A DNA stretch of 64,000 bases, taken from contig DAOUQJ010000012.1 of the NCBI GenBank assembly GCA_030625685.1, forward strand, positions 1 through 64,000, written 5' to 3'. Of this stretch, positions 54,994 to 63,201 are shown one piece after another (within the stretch, counting starts at the first letter, position 1; each line of letters begins with the position of its first letter). The stretch is from Oscillospiraceae bacterium (GTDB lineage: Bacteria; Bacillota; Clostridia; Oscillospirales; Oscillospiraceae). The notes under the pieces were generated by a model. That model ran no database searches, had not been told where the DNA came from, and saw only the letters and a list, made by a program, of their open reading frames with translations. Made by a program: the position numbers and the translations under genes.

Positions 54994-56703
54994 CTATCTA
55001 ACCATCCAAGCTTGATGCTTTTGCATTACTCTTTTATGCACAATATCATATATAAATCTCACTACCATATTAATCATTACAATCATCATACACAGTGCTG
55101 CTGCTTGCGCATCGTCTCCAGCATCATTAATATTAAGAATAACAATACTTGCAAGCTTTGTCACCGGAGTATACAGGAATATAACAGCAGATACCGTAAT
55201 CATAGAATTCATAAAATAGTATGTAGCCATTTCCATCAAAGCTGAAACAGACATTGGCAGCGTAATTTTCAGAAACGTTTTATAAAACGGTACACTAAGA
55301 GAATCAGACACACTCTCAAATTCACTATCCAGTCTTTTCAATGATGTTGATGCCGTTACAAAAGGAACTGAAAAATAATGTACAATATTAACTACTATTA
55401 AAATAAGTGTTGTGCCATACAATACATTAAATGAATTGATAATTGACCAATCGGTATATGGAATCGCAAATGATTTAGGGTTGAAGAACAAAATAAACGA
55501 AAGACCTATAACTGTACCAGGGATTGCAGTAGGTGCAATAGATAAGAAATATAATAATTTTCTGATCTTCGGAAAAACAGTGATTTTTTCTATTAAATAA
55601 GCTGTAATAAATGCAATTAAACTACCAAAAACTGCTACTAAACAAGATACTTTAATTGATTGTTTCAACGCGTCTAAACCTGTTCCTGCCGCAATTTTAG
55701 TAAAATCATAATGCTCTAATGTTAGTTTCAAATTATATGGCCATGAAGAAACCAAAGAACCATATAAGGAAATCAGAAAAAATGATACTATGGTCAAACT
55801 GACTATACAGCAAAACAGTGTAGCAATTCGATCCGAGAATTTATGTGGCTTAATTTTGTATGGAATTGATTTAGAGGATATAGCACTGGTTTGCTTTGCG
55901 CTCGTTACCCTATTTACAATAAACGAAATCACAGTGGTAATCATCATAAATATTCCAACAACCGCGCCCATATTGAAATTTTGCTGTCCAATGACCTGTT
56001 TATAAATATCAGTAGCTAAAACGTTGAAATTTCCACCAACAACACTTGGTGCACCAAAATCAGTAAAGCTATATGTAAAACAGATAAAAAAAGCATTGAT
56101 GAGTCCATATTTTACACTCGGCAATGTAACGGTCATCATCTTTCGTAGCGCACTTGCCCCCAATGTATCTGCAGCTTCATACAATCGATTATCTGCTGCT
56201 GAGAAGGCTACTTCAATGATCATGAGCGCAATGGGAAAACAGTAAATCGCTTCAGCTATAACAATGCCTATCTTTCCATATACAGGTATTTGCAACCCTA
56301 TTTGTGTCAAAACTCCTTTATTCCCTAACAAATAAATAAGCGACATACCAAAGAGCATTGAGGGGGCAAACATGGGAAGCATAGCAGATGTCTTTAATTC
56401 TCTTTTAAACGATATGTCTTTTCTCGACAAACAAAAAGAAAAGAAAAAAGCAGTTCCAACAGATATGAATGTGGATATAAACGCTATCTCTATTGTATTA
56501 CATAGCGACCGTAACATATTCGAAGATCGAAAATACGTAATAAACTGATCAAACCATACAAATGTCCCCGATTGATCAAAAAACGCTTTTCCAAAAAGCA
56601 TGAGCAAAGGCATCACTAAAAAAACAAAGAATGTAAACAATAGACAAGCCAACAGGACAAGTTTAAAATAATCTTGTCCTGTATAAGCCATTTTTTTCTT
56701 CAT
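54994..56703 (-). CDS. ABC importer permease, fused two-domain (2-aminoethylphosphonate type)
   Basis: 569 aa with about 12 TM segments forming two binding-protein-dependent permease domains in one chain, as in iron(III) (FbpB) and 2-aminoethylphosphonate (PhnV-like) importers. The EAA-type loops are visible as EAADTLGASALRKMMTVTLP in the first half and DSLSVPFYKTFLKITLP in the second. The track start 56724 lies before the ribosome site AGGAGG; ATG 56703 is used, 10 bases after the ATPase stop. Its place behind the C-P lyase genes indicates phosphonate uptake. Confidence 0.9.
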   Translation of the reverse strand: MKKKMAYTGQDYFKLVLLACLLFTFFVFLVMPLLMLFGKAFFDQSGTFVWFDQFITYFRSSNMLRSLCNTIEIAFISTFISVGTAFFFSFCLSRKDISFKRELKTSAMLPMFAPSMLFGMSLIYLLGNKGVLTQIGLQIPVYGKIGIVIAEAIYCFPIALMIIEVAFSAADNRLYEAADTLGASALRKMMTVTLPSVKYGLINAFFICFTYSFTDFGAPSVVGGNFNVLATDIYKQVIGQQNFNMGAVVGIFMMITTVISFIVNRVTSAKQTSAISSKSIPYKIKPHKFSDRIATLFCCIVSLTIVSFFLISLYGSLVSSWPYNLKLTLEHYDFTKIAAGTGLDALKQSIKVSCLVAVFGSLIAFITAYLIEKITVFPKIRKLLYFLSIAPTAIPGTVIGLSFILFFNPKSFAIPYTDWSIINSFNVLYGTTLILIVVNIVHYFSVPFVTASTSLKRLDSEFESVSDSLSVPFYKTFLKITLPMSVSALMEMATYYFMNSMITVSAVIFLYTPVTKLASIVILNINDAGDDAQAAALCMMIVMINMVVRFIYDIVHKRVMQKHQAWMVR

Positions 56704-56713
56704 ATATATCCTC

Positions 56714-57712
56714 CTAGGAGACAAAGCTTAGGATATTATCAGATGGGAGTTTTAAGTACGCATGTTCTCCTACTTGCAAATTAAGTTCTTTGCTTTGCTT
56801 AAGTGGCGTGTCAACAATGAATTCATCATTTCTATGCCCATGGGTAAGTCCTGTGGATATTCTACAGAAATTACCTCTAAACTCAATGCCTTTCACAACT
56901 ACCTTAATTGATTCATCAGAATGTTCTCTGTCAAGCGTAATATTCTCTGGTCTAACCGCATGCAAATTAGTTTGATTATCAAAATCTTCATAAAAATTGA
57001 TTGCCCCGATAAAATCAGCAACAAATTTATTTGCAGGATTTTCATATACCTCAATAGGTGTGCCAATTTGCATGATTTCAGCTCGGTTCATGACAATGAT
57101 ACGATCTGCCATAGTCAGCGCTTCGTCCTGATCATGTGTAACCATAATTGTTGTTAGATTTAGCTCTTTTTGAATATTACAGATTTCTCTTCTAAGCTTA
57201 TGCCTTACTTTTGCATCCAAAGCAGAAAGTGGCTCATCAAGCAGTAAAAAGTCAGGTGAAATCGCTAGCGCTCTTGCAAGCGCAACACGTTGCTGTTCAC
57301 CACCAGAAAGCTGTGCTGGATATCTATCTTTTGCATAGGTTAATCCAACCATTTCAAAATATCTATTGACAATTTCATTCACGACAGAACTTTTCATTTT
57401 TTTACTTCTTAAGCCATATGCAACATTCTCAAATGCTGTTAGATTAGGAAATAGTGCATAAGACTGAAACATGATTCCGAAATTTCTTTTTGATGGCGGG
57501 GTAAATGTAGCATCTTTTCCACCGAGGAAAATTTCTCCATTTACTGGTGTATCTAATCCTGCGATCAATCTGAGTAGTGTTGATTTACCACATCCTGAAG
57601 GACCTAGCAGGCAGACAAATTCACCTTTTTTTATATCAATATTTATATCTTTAAGCACAGGATTTTTTCCATATGTCTTAAAAACATTTTTTACTGAAAT
57701 CGCACTGTCCAT
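56714..57712 (-). CDS. ABC importer ATPase (2-aminoethylphosphonate/iron type, PhnT-like)
   Basis: 332 aa. Walker A GPSGCGKSTLLRLIAGLD, Q-loop MFQSYALFPNLTAFENV, signature LSGGEQQRVALARALA, Walker B FLLLDEPLSALDAKV and the switch His in TIMVTHDQDEA. A C-terminal TOBE-like regulatory domain of about 100 aa follows. It powers the fused permease encoded downstream. AAAGGAG lies 7 bases before the ATG, and the gap to the binding-protein gene is 22 bases. Confidence 0.93.
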   Translation of the reverse strand: MDSAISVKNVFKTYGKNPVLKDINIDIKKGEFVCLLGPSGCGKSTLLRLIAGLDTPVNGEIFLGGKDATFTPPSKRNFGIMFQSYALFPNLTAFENVAYGLRSKKMKSSVVNEIVNRYFEMVGLTYAKDRYPAQLSGGEQQRVALARALAISPDFLLLDEPLSALDAKVRHKLRREICNIQKELNLTTIMVTHDQDEALTMADRIIVMNRAEIMQIGTPIEVYENPANKFVADFIGAINFYEDFDNQTNLHAVRPENITLDREHSDESIKVVVKGIEFRGNFCRISTGLTHGHRNDEFIVDTPLKQSKELNLQVGEHAYLKLPSDNILSFVS

Positions 57713-57734
57713 GTCATACTCCTTTCAAGATATC

Positions 57735-58808
57735 TTACTCACTTTTACCATCATAACGCGCAGTCCATTCAGCCAAGATACGATCTCTATTGTCTGCGCA
57801 CCATTTGAGGTCAATTTCTTTAATAAGCTGGTCAACAGGATTAACTGCATATCCTTCTGGGATTTGGTCGCCTATTCCAGTTGCAACGATTGGATAGTTA
57901 ACTGAATATTTTTGTATTTGTTCATCTTCAATAGCCCAGTCTAAAAACTTCTTCGCAATTTCTTTTTCGCCCTCTGGACGTTTAATTAGGCAGTTTGCTT
58001 CTAGGTCCCATCCTGACCCTTCTTCCGGAAACACAACGACACCATTGTCACCTAAATCTTTTGCTGACTTGATGCATCGATAACCAAAGCTAATACCAAT
58101 ACCATATTCACCCTTAGCAGCATTTTTGGCTGGTGCACTTCCCGAATGCAAATATGCAGCAACGTTTTCATGCAATCTGTCTAAATATTCCCAACCTTTT
58201 TCTTCACCATAAAGCGTTAAAATTCCATTGACAGTCAGTGTACCTGTACCTGATGAAGCTGGGTTTGGCATTGCAATTAATCCTTTATATTGAGGATCTG
58301 TCAAATCTTCATAGCTCGTTGGAATATCCGTAATGCCCTTAGACTCTAATACTTCTTTATTTACTAAAATTGCAGTTTCCCAAGCGTCAATACCAACCCA
58401 TTTTGGTGTTTGTGTACTATCTTTAAACTCTGGCAATATTTTATCGATTTCTTTTGGTGCATATGGTGCTAACATATCATGACTATCTAACACAAGTAAA
58501 TTCGCAGCAGATAGTGCCCATACGACATCCGCTTGTGGATTGTCTTTTTCAGCTAAAAGTTTTGCAGTGATAATACCAGTTGAATCTCTAGTAATATTTA
58601 CTTTAACTTCAGGAAAGCGCTCTTTAAATCCTTTCAAGTACTCAGCAATTTGATCATCTTCTAATGCTGTATATACATTAAGAGTCGTTTCATCTAAAGC
58701 ACTACCTTCTGTTTCAGAAACAGAGTTTGTTTGCTGCACACAACCTGCACATACACTCAGAATTAAAACACTTGCAAAAATCTTAGACAATAGTTTTTTC
58801 AGTTTCAT
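57735..58808 (-). CDS. Phosphonate-type ABC substrate-binding lipoprotein (PhnS-like)
   Basis: 357 aa. A type-II signal peptide ends in the lipobox VCAGC, so it is anchored outside the membrane. The body is a cluster-D type binding protein: LNVYTALEDDQIAEYLKGF at the start, PNPASSGTGTLTVNG and SGSAPAKNAAKGEYGIGISF in the ligand region. This wording is that of 2-aminoethylphosphonate-binding proteins, which are relatives of Fe(III)-binding proteins but lack their Tyr pair. AAAGGAG precedes the ATG. Confidence 0.88.
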   Translation of the reverse strand: MKLKKLLSKIFASVLILSVCAGCVQQTNSVSETEGSALDETTLNVYTALEDDQIAEYLKGFKERFPEVKVNITRDSTGIITAKLLAEKDNPQADVVWALSAANLLVLDSHDMLAPYAPKEIDKILPEFKDSTQTPKWVGIDAWETAILVNKEVLESKGITDIPTSYEDLTDPQYKGLIAMPNPASSGTGTLTVNGILTLYGEEKGWEYLDRLHENVAAYLHSGSAPAKNAAKGEYGIGISFGYRCIKSAKDLGDNGVVVFPEEGSGWDLEANCLIKRPEGEKEIAKKFLDWAIEDEQIQKYSVNYPIVATGIGDQIPEGYAVNPVDQLIKEIDLKWCADNRDRILAEWTARYDGKSE

Positions 58809-58825
58809 AATTATTCTCCTTTAAT

Positions 58826-59644
58826 TCAATGAATCCCTAATACACGAAAAATATTTGAATACTCAGGAACCAAGTAGTCCCCTATCTCAATACCATTTGC
58901 TTCATATCTGCCATGAAAATCACTGCCACCGCTCAAGAATAGTCCATGTTGTTTTGCAATTTCTTTCACAATATCTTTTTCAGGTTTGTTATGTGCGAGA
59001 TTGAGCTCGATGCCGTCTAAACCTACGTCAACTAAAGAAGGAACTATTTCATAATTTTTCTGTTGACCAGGATGGGCAAGAATTGCAAGCCCACCACTTT
59101 CTTTGATAGCTTTTACCGCATCTTCCGCAGAAACATAGTCAATATCAAAATCACATGGCCCACCATTTTTTAATATAGTCCGATATGTCTCTCCAAATAT
59201 TTGTTTTTCTTGATTGCTCTCAACCAAATACTCTAAAATGTGCTGTTTATAAATGGTTTCGCCAGCATACTTTTTTACGTCTTCATAGGTGATTTCAAAG
59301 CCCAATTCACCTAAAATTTCGATTTTCTTCAAGCAATTATGATTTCTTTTTCTTAGGGTATCCGCACATAAATCATCCAGTGGTCTTGTTTTCTCATAAT
59401 TCAATCCGATAATATGTGCTTTCTTATTACTTTTCTTATCGAATGCTGAAATCTCAATTCCACTAAAGCCCACAATATTGTGTTTTCTACATAACGCTAA
59501 CCCTTCTTTCCATTCTTGAGTTGTATCATGATCGGTAAAGGAAAGATATGTTAATCCCACATCTTTTGCTTTTTGAAGTATCTCTTCTCGCGAGAAACTA
59601 CAATCTGATATTGTAGAATGAATGTGAAAATCAGCTTTCACCAT
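58826..59644 (-). CDS. PHP-domain phosphoesterase of the C-P lyase operon (PhnPP-like)
   Basis: 272 aa. The PHP metal site is complete: ADFHIHSTISDCS, SFTDHDTT, Glu in GIEISAF, His in ILAHPGQQ and the final GGSDFHGRYE. In C-P lyase operons the cyclic phosphate product (5-phosphoribosyl 1,2-cyclic phosphate) is opened by PhnP, a beta-lactamase-fold enzyme. A PHP protein from Eggerthella lenta is known to do the job instead and to remove the phosphate completely. No phnP is visible here, so this protein likely fills that step. 11 bases after phnL; GGGAGG before the ATG. Confidence 0.85.
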   Translation of the reverse strand: MVKADFHIHSTISDCSFSREEILQKAKDVGLTYLSFTDHDTTQEWKEGLALCRKHNIVGFSGIEISAFDKKSNKKAHIIGLNYEKTRPLDDLCADTLRKRNHNCLKKIEILGELGFEITYEDVKKYAGETIYKQHILEYLVESNQEKQIFGETYRTILKNGGPCDFDIDYVSAEDAVKAIKESGGLAILAHPGQQKNYEIVPSLVDVGLDGIELNLAHNKPEKDIVKEIAKQHGLFLSGGSDFHGRYEANGIEIGDYLVPEYSNIFRVLGIH

Positions 59645-59655
59645 TTTAACCTCCC

Positions 59656-60351
59656 TTAAGTAAAACTTCCTTTTGAAATATTAAACACCTCATTACATAA
59701 TCCATCCATAAATTCCAAGTCATGAAATATTCCAAGCATAGAAGTCCCTTCATTTTTTAACTTCAATAGCAAATCACGAACTAGCAACTTAGTGTCTGGG
59801 TCTAAGCTTGCGGTTGGTTCATCCAAAAGAAGTAATCTAGGTCTTTTAACCATTGCGTGAGCTAGATTAAGTCTCAACTTTTCTCCTCCTGAAAATGTCG
59901 TAGGATAAATATCCCAAAGTGTAGAATTCAATCTAAAATAATTCAACATTTCCTCAGCACGAATGTGAGATTCCTTTGAAGAAAAACCAGCTTCAAGCGC
60001 TGCATTCACAACATGTTGCTTAGCTGTTGTTCTAGGAAGTGTCTTTAAAAATTGTGATACGTTTCCAATTTCCGCTTTTCTCAAACTAATGATTTGTCTT
60101 TCATCGGCTGAAAGCAGATCAATCGGTCCATACGCAAGTGAATTGTATATTGCTGTTCCACTGCTTGCTAAATACGTTCTATAAATACAGCGAAGAACTG
60201 TTGACTTTCCTGCCCCCGACTTTCCTACTATCCCTATAAAGCCGCCCTTTTCTAAATCAAAATTAATATTCTTGCAGCTATGGATTTCTTTTTCCTGCTC
60301 ATGTAAGTAAAAGGTTTTGCTCAGATTACGTATGCTAAGTATCGTCTCCAT
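59656..60351 (-). CDS. phnL: C-P lyase accessory ATP-binding protein PhnL
   Basis: 231 aa ABC-type ATPase. Walker A is GKSGAGKSTVLRCIYRTY, the family-specific segment is IGNVSQFLKTLPRTTAKQHVV, the signature FSGGEKLRLNLAHA and Walker B LLLLDEPTASLD. PhnL takes part with PhnGHI in forming the ribose-triphosphate phosphonate intermediate and is not a transporter. Located 9 bases after phnM, with AGGAGG before the ATG. Confidence 0.94.
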   Translation of the reverse strand: METILSIRNLSKTFYLHEQEKEIHSCKNINFDLEKGGFIGIVGKSGAGKSTVLRCIYRTYLASSGTAIYNSLAYGPIDLLSADERQIISLRKAEIGNVSQFLKTLPRTTAKQHVVNAALEAGFSSKESHIRAEEMLNYFRLNSTLWDIYPTTFSGGEKLRLNLAHAMVKRPRLLLLDEPTASLDPDTKLLVRDLLLKLKNEGTSMLGIFHDLEFMDGLCNEVFNISKGSFT

Positions 60352-60360
60352 TTCTGCCTC

Positions 60361-61515
60361 CTAAATAAAGTATTTCACTTCATAAACTTGATTACCACTA
60401 ACCCAAGTTTGCATAATTTTATCATCTTTTACTACAATAAAATCTGCTTGTTTCCCCACTTCAATGGATCCAGTCATATGCTCAATTCCCATCGCTTTGG
60501 CAGGATTCAAAGACACCATATTACATGCCTCATTTAATGACAAAATATTCTGTTTATAAAGCTTCAATACAGACTGAATGAGTGCTTGTGGATAATAATC
60601 ACTACACAGTATATCAGCACACTTGTCTTTTATCGCATCAATAGCAGACACATTACCCGAATGGCTTCTTCCCATTAACACATTGGGTGCTCCAAATAAC
60701 GTCATAATTCCTTTTTCATGAGCAGCCTTGGCTGTTTCAAGATTAATAGGAAATTCACTAACTTGTATGCCTAACTCTAGATTTGCTTCTATTTTTTCTG
60801 CCGTATCATCATCATGAGAAGCCACACAAATCCCTTTTTCATGAGCAAGGATCACTAACTTTTGCAATTTTTCTGAGCTTACTTTTTCTTTGTGGATTTC
60901 TTTTTGAATATTTTCTTCAAATTCTTCATCAGTCAGATTTTTTCCTTCTCCAGGTAAATGCTTTCGATAAATAGATAGATTTCTATACTGTCCTTGTCCA
61001 GGTGTATGATCCATTAGAGAAAGCAAATTGACTGAATCTCCTTCAATTAAGGAAACGACCTCATCGTAACATTCAATATTGTCAATTTCATATCGCAAAT
61101 GATAACGATGATTAATCAAATGAGGTTTTGATTGCAACTCTTTAATTTTCTTTGCAAGCTTCTTAACCAAAGGCGCTGTCCTAATTTCTTTGGTATCCCA
61201 ATTTCCCATACGATACATTGAAACTGAATGATACATCGTTGTAATGCCACACCCAACTAGGATTTTTCCTGCTTCAATCAAACCTATATCAAACTCCATA
61301 GTGGATGTTGACCTAGGTTGTATGACATTTTCTATCATGTCAGAGTGAATGTCGATTATGCCAGGTAATATATATCCTCCATGACAATCCACATATGAGT
61401 CTGCTTCACATGCTGTATCTGTGATGCCCACAAATTTGCCATCTTCTACAATAAGATAATGGTCTTCTAGCAATTCATTGGGTGTAACAATTTTCGCATT
61501 TTTGAATAATATCAA
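60361..61515 (-). CDS. phnM: RPnTP hydrolase PhnM
   Basis: 384 aa amidohydrolase that removes pyrophosphate from 5-triphosphoribosyl 1-phosphonate. Metal-site parts are GIIDIHSDMIENVIQPRS, a Glu-rich helix region, CVASHDDDTAEKI and CSDYYPQALI. The start is TTG 61515, 8 bases after GGAGG. Twelve bases after phnK. Confidence 0.94.
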   Translation of the reverse strand: MILFKNAKIVTPNELLEDHYLIVEDGKFVGITDTACEADSYVDCHGGYILPGIIDIHSDMIENVIQPRSTSTMEFDIGLIEAGKILVGCGITTMYHSVSMYRMGNWDTKEIRTAPLVKKLAKKIKELQSKPHLINHRYHLRYEIDNIECYDEVVSLIEGDSVNLLSLMDHTPGQGQYRNLSIYRKHLPGEGKNLTDEEFEENIQKEIHKEKVSSEKLQKLVILAHEKGICVASHDDDTAEKIEANLELGIQVSEFPINLETAKAAHEKGIMTLFGAPNVLMGRSHSGNVSAIDAIKDKCADILCSDYYPQALIQSVLKLYKQNILSLNEACNMVSLNPAKAMGIEHMTGSIEVGKQADFIVVKDDKIMQTWVSGNQVYEVKYFI

Positions 61516-61527
61516 GATTCGTTCCTC

Positions 61528-62358
61528 CTATAACAATGAATGCACAAGCTGCTGCGTATACTGATGTTGTGGGTCATCTAATATTTGATCTGTGAGACCT
61601 TGTTCAATAATTTTTCCATCAAGCATTACCACAGTTCTATCTGCCAGCATTTTAATGACAGCAAGATCATGTGAAACCAACAGAATTGAAACTCCAAACT
61701 CTTGACGAATTTTACGAATCAAATCCAACACTTTCGCTTGTACAGATAAATCAAGACCTGTGGTCACTTCGTCCAATAATAAAATTGCCGGATTATTTGC
61801 AAGTGCTTTTGAAATTTGTACACGTTGTTGCATACCACCACTAAAATTCTTTGGTGGTTCTTTCATTCTTGACTCTAAGATTTCAACGGCAACGAGAAGT
61901 TCTTTGGCTCGTTCCGTCATGCTTTTGAATTCTCTATGCCCTGCTGCAATAAGCTTCTCTGCTATATTCCCAGCAGCCGAATATTCCATTCTTAAACCTA
62001 ACATCGGATTTTGATAAACCATTCCCATAAGATGATTTTTAATATATTTTTTCTGTTGCAAACTTTGATCAAATATATTATCCGTTCCATCTTGATAGTT
62101 ATCTAAATATGCTGCTCCTTCTGTAACAGGAAAATCAAAATAGAGACTTTTCATCAGCGTAGATTTTCCTGAGCCAGACTCCCCAACAATCCCCAATATT
62201 TCTCCTGGAAATAAATCAATATTTATATCATTGCATGCCCAAACAGTTTTACATATTGGACAAGTATTTTTCTCAAGATTTCCGCCATCTAAACAATGCT
62301 CACAACCTTTTCCATAACGAACTGTCAAATGATTTGTATATAAAATTGGCTTTTCCAT
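61528..62358 (-). CDS. phnK: C-P lyase accessory ATP-binding protein PhnK
   Basis: 276 aa ABC-type ATPase that docks on the PhnGHIJ core. Walker A is GESGSGKSTLMKSLYF, the signature FSGGMQQRVQISKALA and Walker B LLLDEVTTGLDLS. An N-terminal insertion carries five Cys (GCEHC, TCPIC, WAC), a zinc-ribbon-like element absent from E. coli PhnK. Three bases after phnJ. Confidence 0.94.
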   Translation of the reverse strand: MEKPILYTNHLTVRYGKGCEHCLDGGNLEKNTCPICKTVWACNDINIDLFPGEILGIVGESGSGKSTLMKSLYFDFPVTEGAAYLDNYQDGTDNIFDQSLQQKKYIKNHLMGMVYQNPMLGLRMEYSAAGNIAEKLIAAGHREFKSMTERAKELLVAVEILESRMKEPPKNFSGGMQQRVQISKALANNPAILLLDEVTTGLDLSVQAKVLDLIRKIRQEFGVSILLVSHDLAVIKMLADRTVVMLDGKIIEQGLTDQILDDPQHQYTQQLVHSLL

Positions 62359-62361
62359 GAA

Positions 62362-63201
62362 TTATTCACCTCTTCTTTTCGCGCAGAAACCAGTATCACT
62401 ACATTCGTAAAACTGTTCACCCGTTTTTTCATCGAAAAGCTCATCTAAGTAAACTCCTTTTGCACCGCAAAGACGACAAACTTTACCTCTAAAATCTTCA
62501 GTTTCAAAAGGCGCATCACTAAATGAAAGTGGAGTCACATCTGTATACGGTGGTATGGCATAAATCTTTTTTTCTCGTCCTGCGCCAAATAAATACAGTC
62601 CTTCAGCCTGATTTAGTTTAGGCACATCGTATCTTGGAATCGGACTTGGATTCATAACATATCTGTTCTCTACTGTCACTGGATACTCTGCACCAATTCC
62701 AATTTTTCCACAGCGTAGCAAATCCTCATATAGATAGAGCCACATAGGACTATACTCACATTGCGCATGCATCTTCTTTGTTGTCGCTTCTTTTGGTTCA
62801 ATGATTCTCAGCGGTTCAGGAATTGGAACTTGTAAAACCAAAACTTGTCCTTCTTTAAGAGGTATCTCTGGAATACGATGTCTTGTTTGAATAATGGTTG
62901 CTTTTTCACTATCATTCGTCACTAGTACATCTGTAGTGCTATTTACAAATTTTTTAATATTGATTGCATTTACGCTGTCATCACTACCTTGGTCGATAAC
63001 TTTTAGCAAGTCGTCATTTCCGATAATAGATAGCGTTACCTGAATACCACCTGTTCCCCATCCCCTACCAATGGGAAGTTCACGACTGCCAAACGGAACT
63101 TGATAGCCAGGAATGGCAATTGCTTTTAGAATGCATCTTCTAATTTCTCTTTTTGAATTTTCATCTAGAAATGCAAAATTGTAATGTTTCTGATCAATCA
63201 T
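62362..63201 (-). CDS. phnJ: Carbon-phosphorus lyase PhnJ
   Basis: 279 aa radical SAM enzyme that cleaves the C-P bond. The residues known from E. coli are all there: Gly32 in IPGYQVPFGSR, cluster cysteines in VCRLCGAK (242, 245) and YECSDTGFC (267), and catalytic Cys273. The unusual CX2CX21C spacing is kept. The track start 63252 lies inside phnI; ATG 63201, overlapping the phnI stop by 8 bases after AAGGAGG, is used. Confidence 0.97.
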   Translation of the reverse strand: MIDQKHYNFAFLDENSKREIRRCILKAIAIPGYQVPFGSRELPIGRGWGTGGIQVTLSIIGNDDLLKVIDQGSDDSVNAINIKKFVNSTTDVLVTNDSEKATIIQTRHRIPEIPLKEGQVLVLQVPIPEPLRIIEPKEATTKKMHAQCEYSPMWLYLYEDLLRCGKIGIGAEYPVTVENRYVMNPSPIPRYDVPKLNQAEGLYLFGAGREKKIYAIPPYTDVTPLSFSDAPFETEDFRGKVCRLCGAKGVYLDELFDEKTGEQFYECSDTGFCAKRRGE

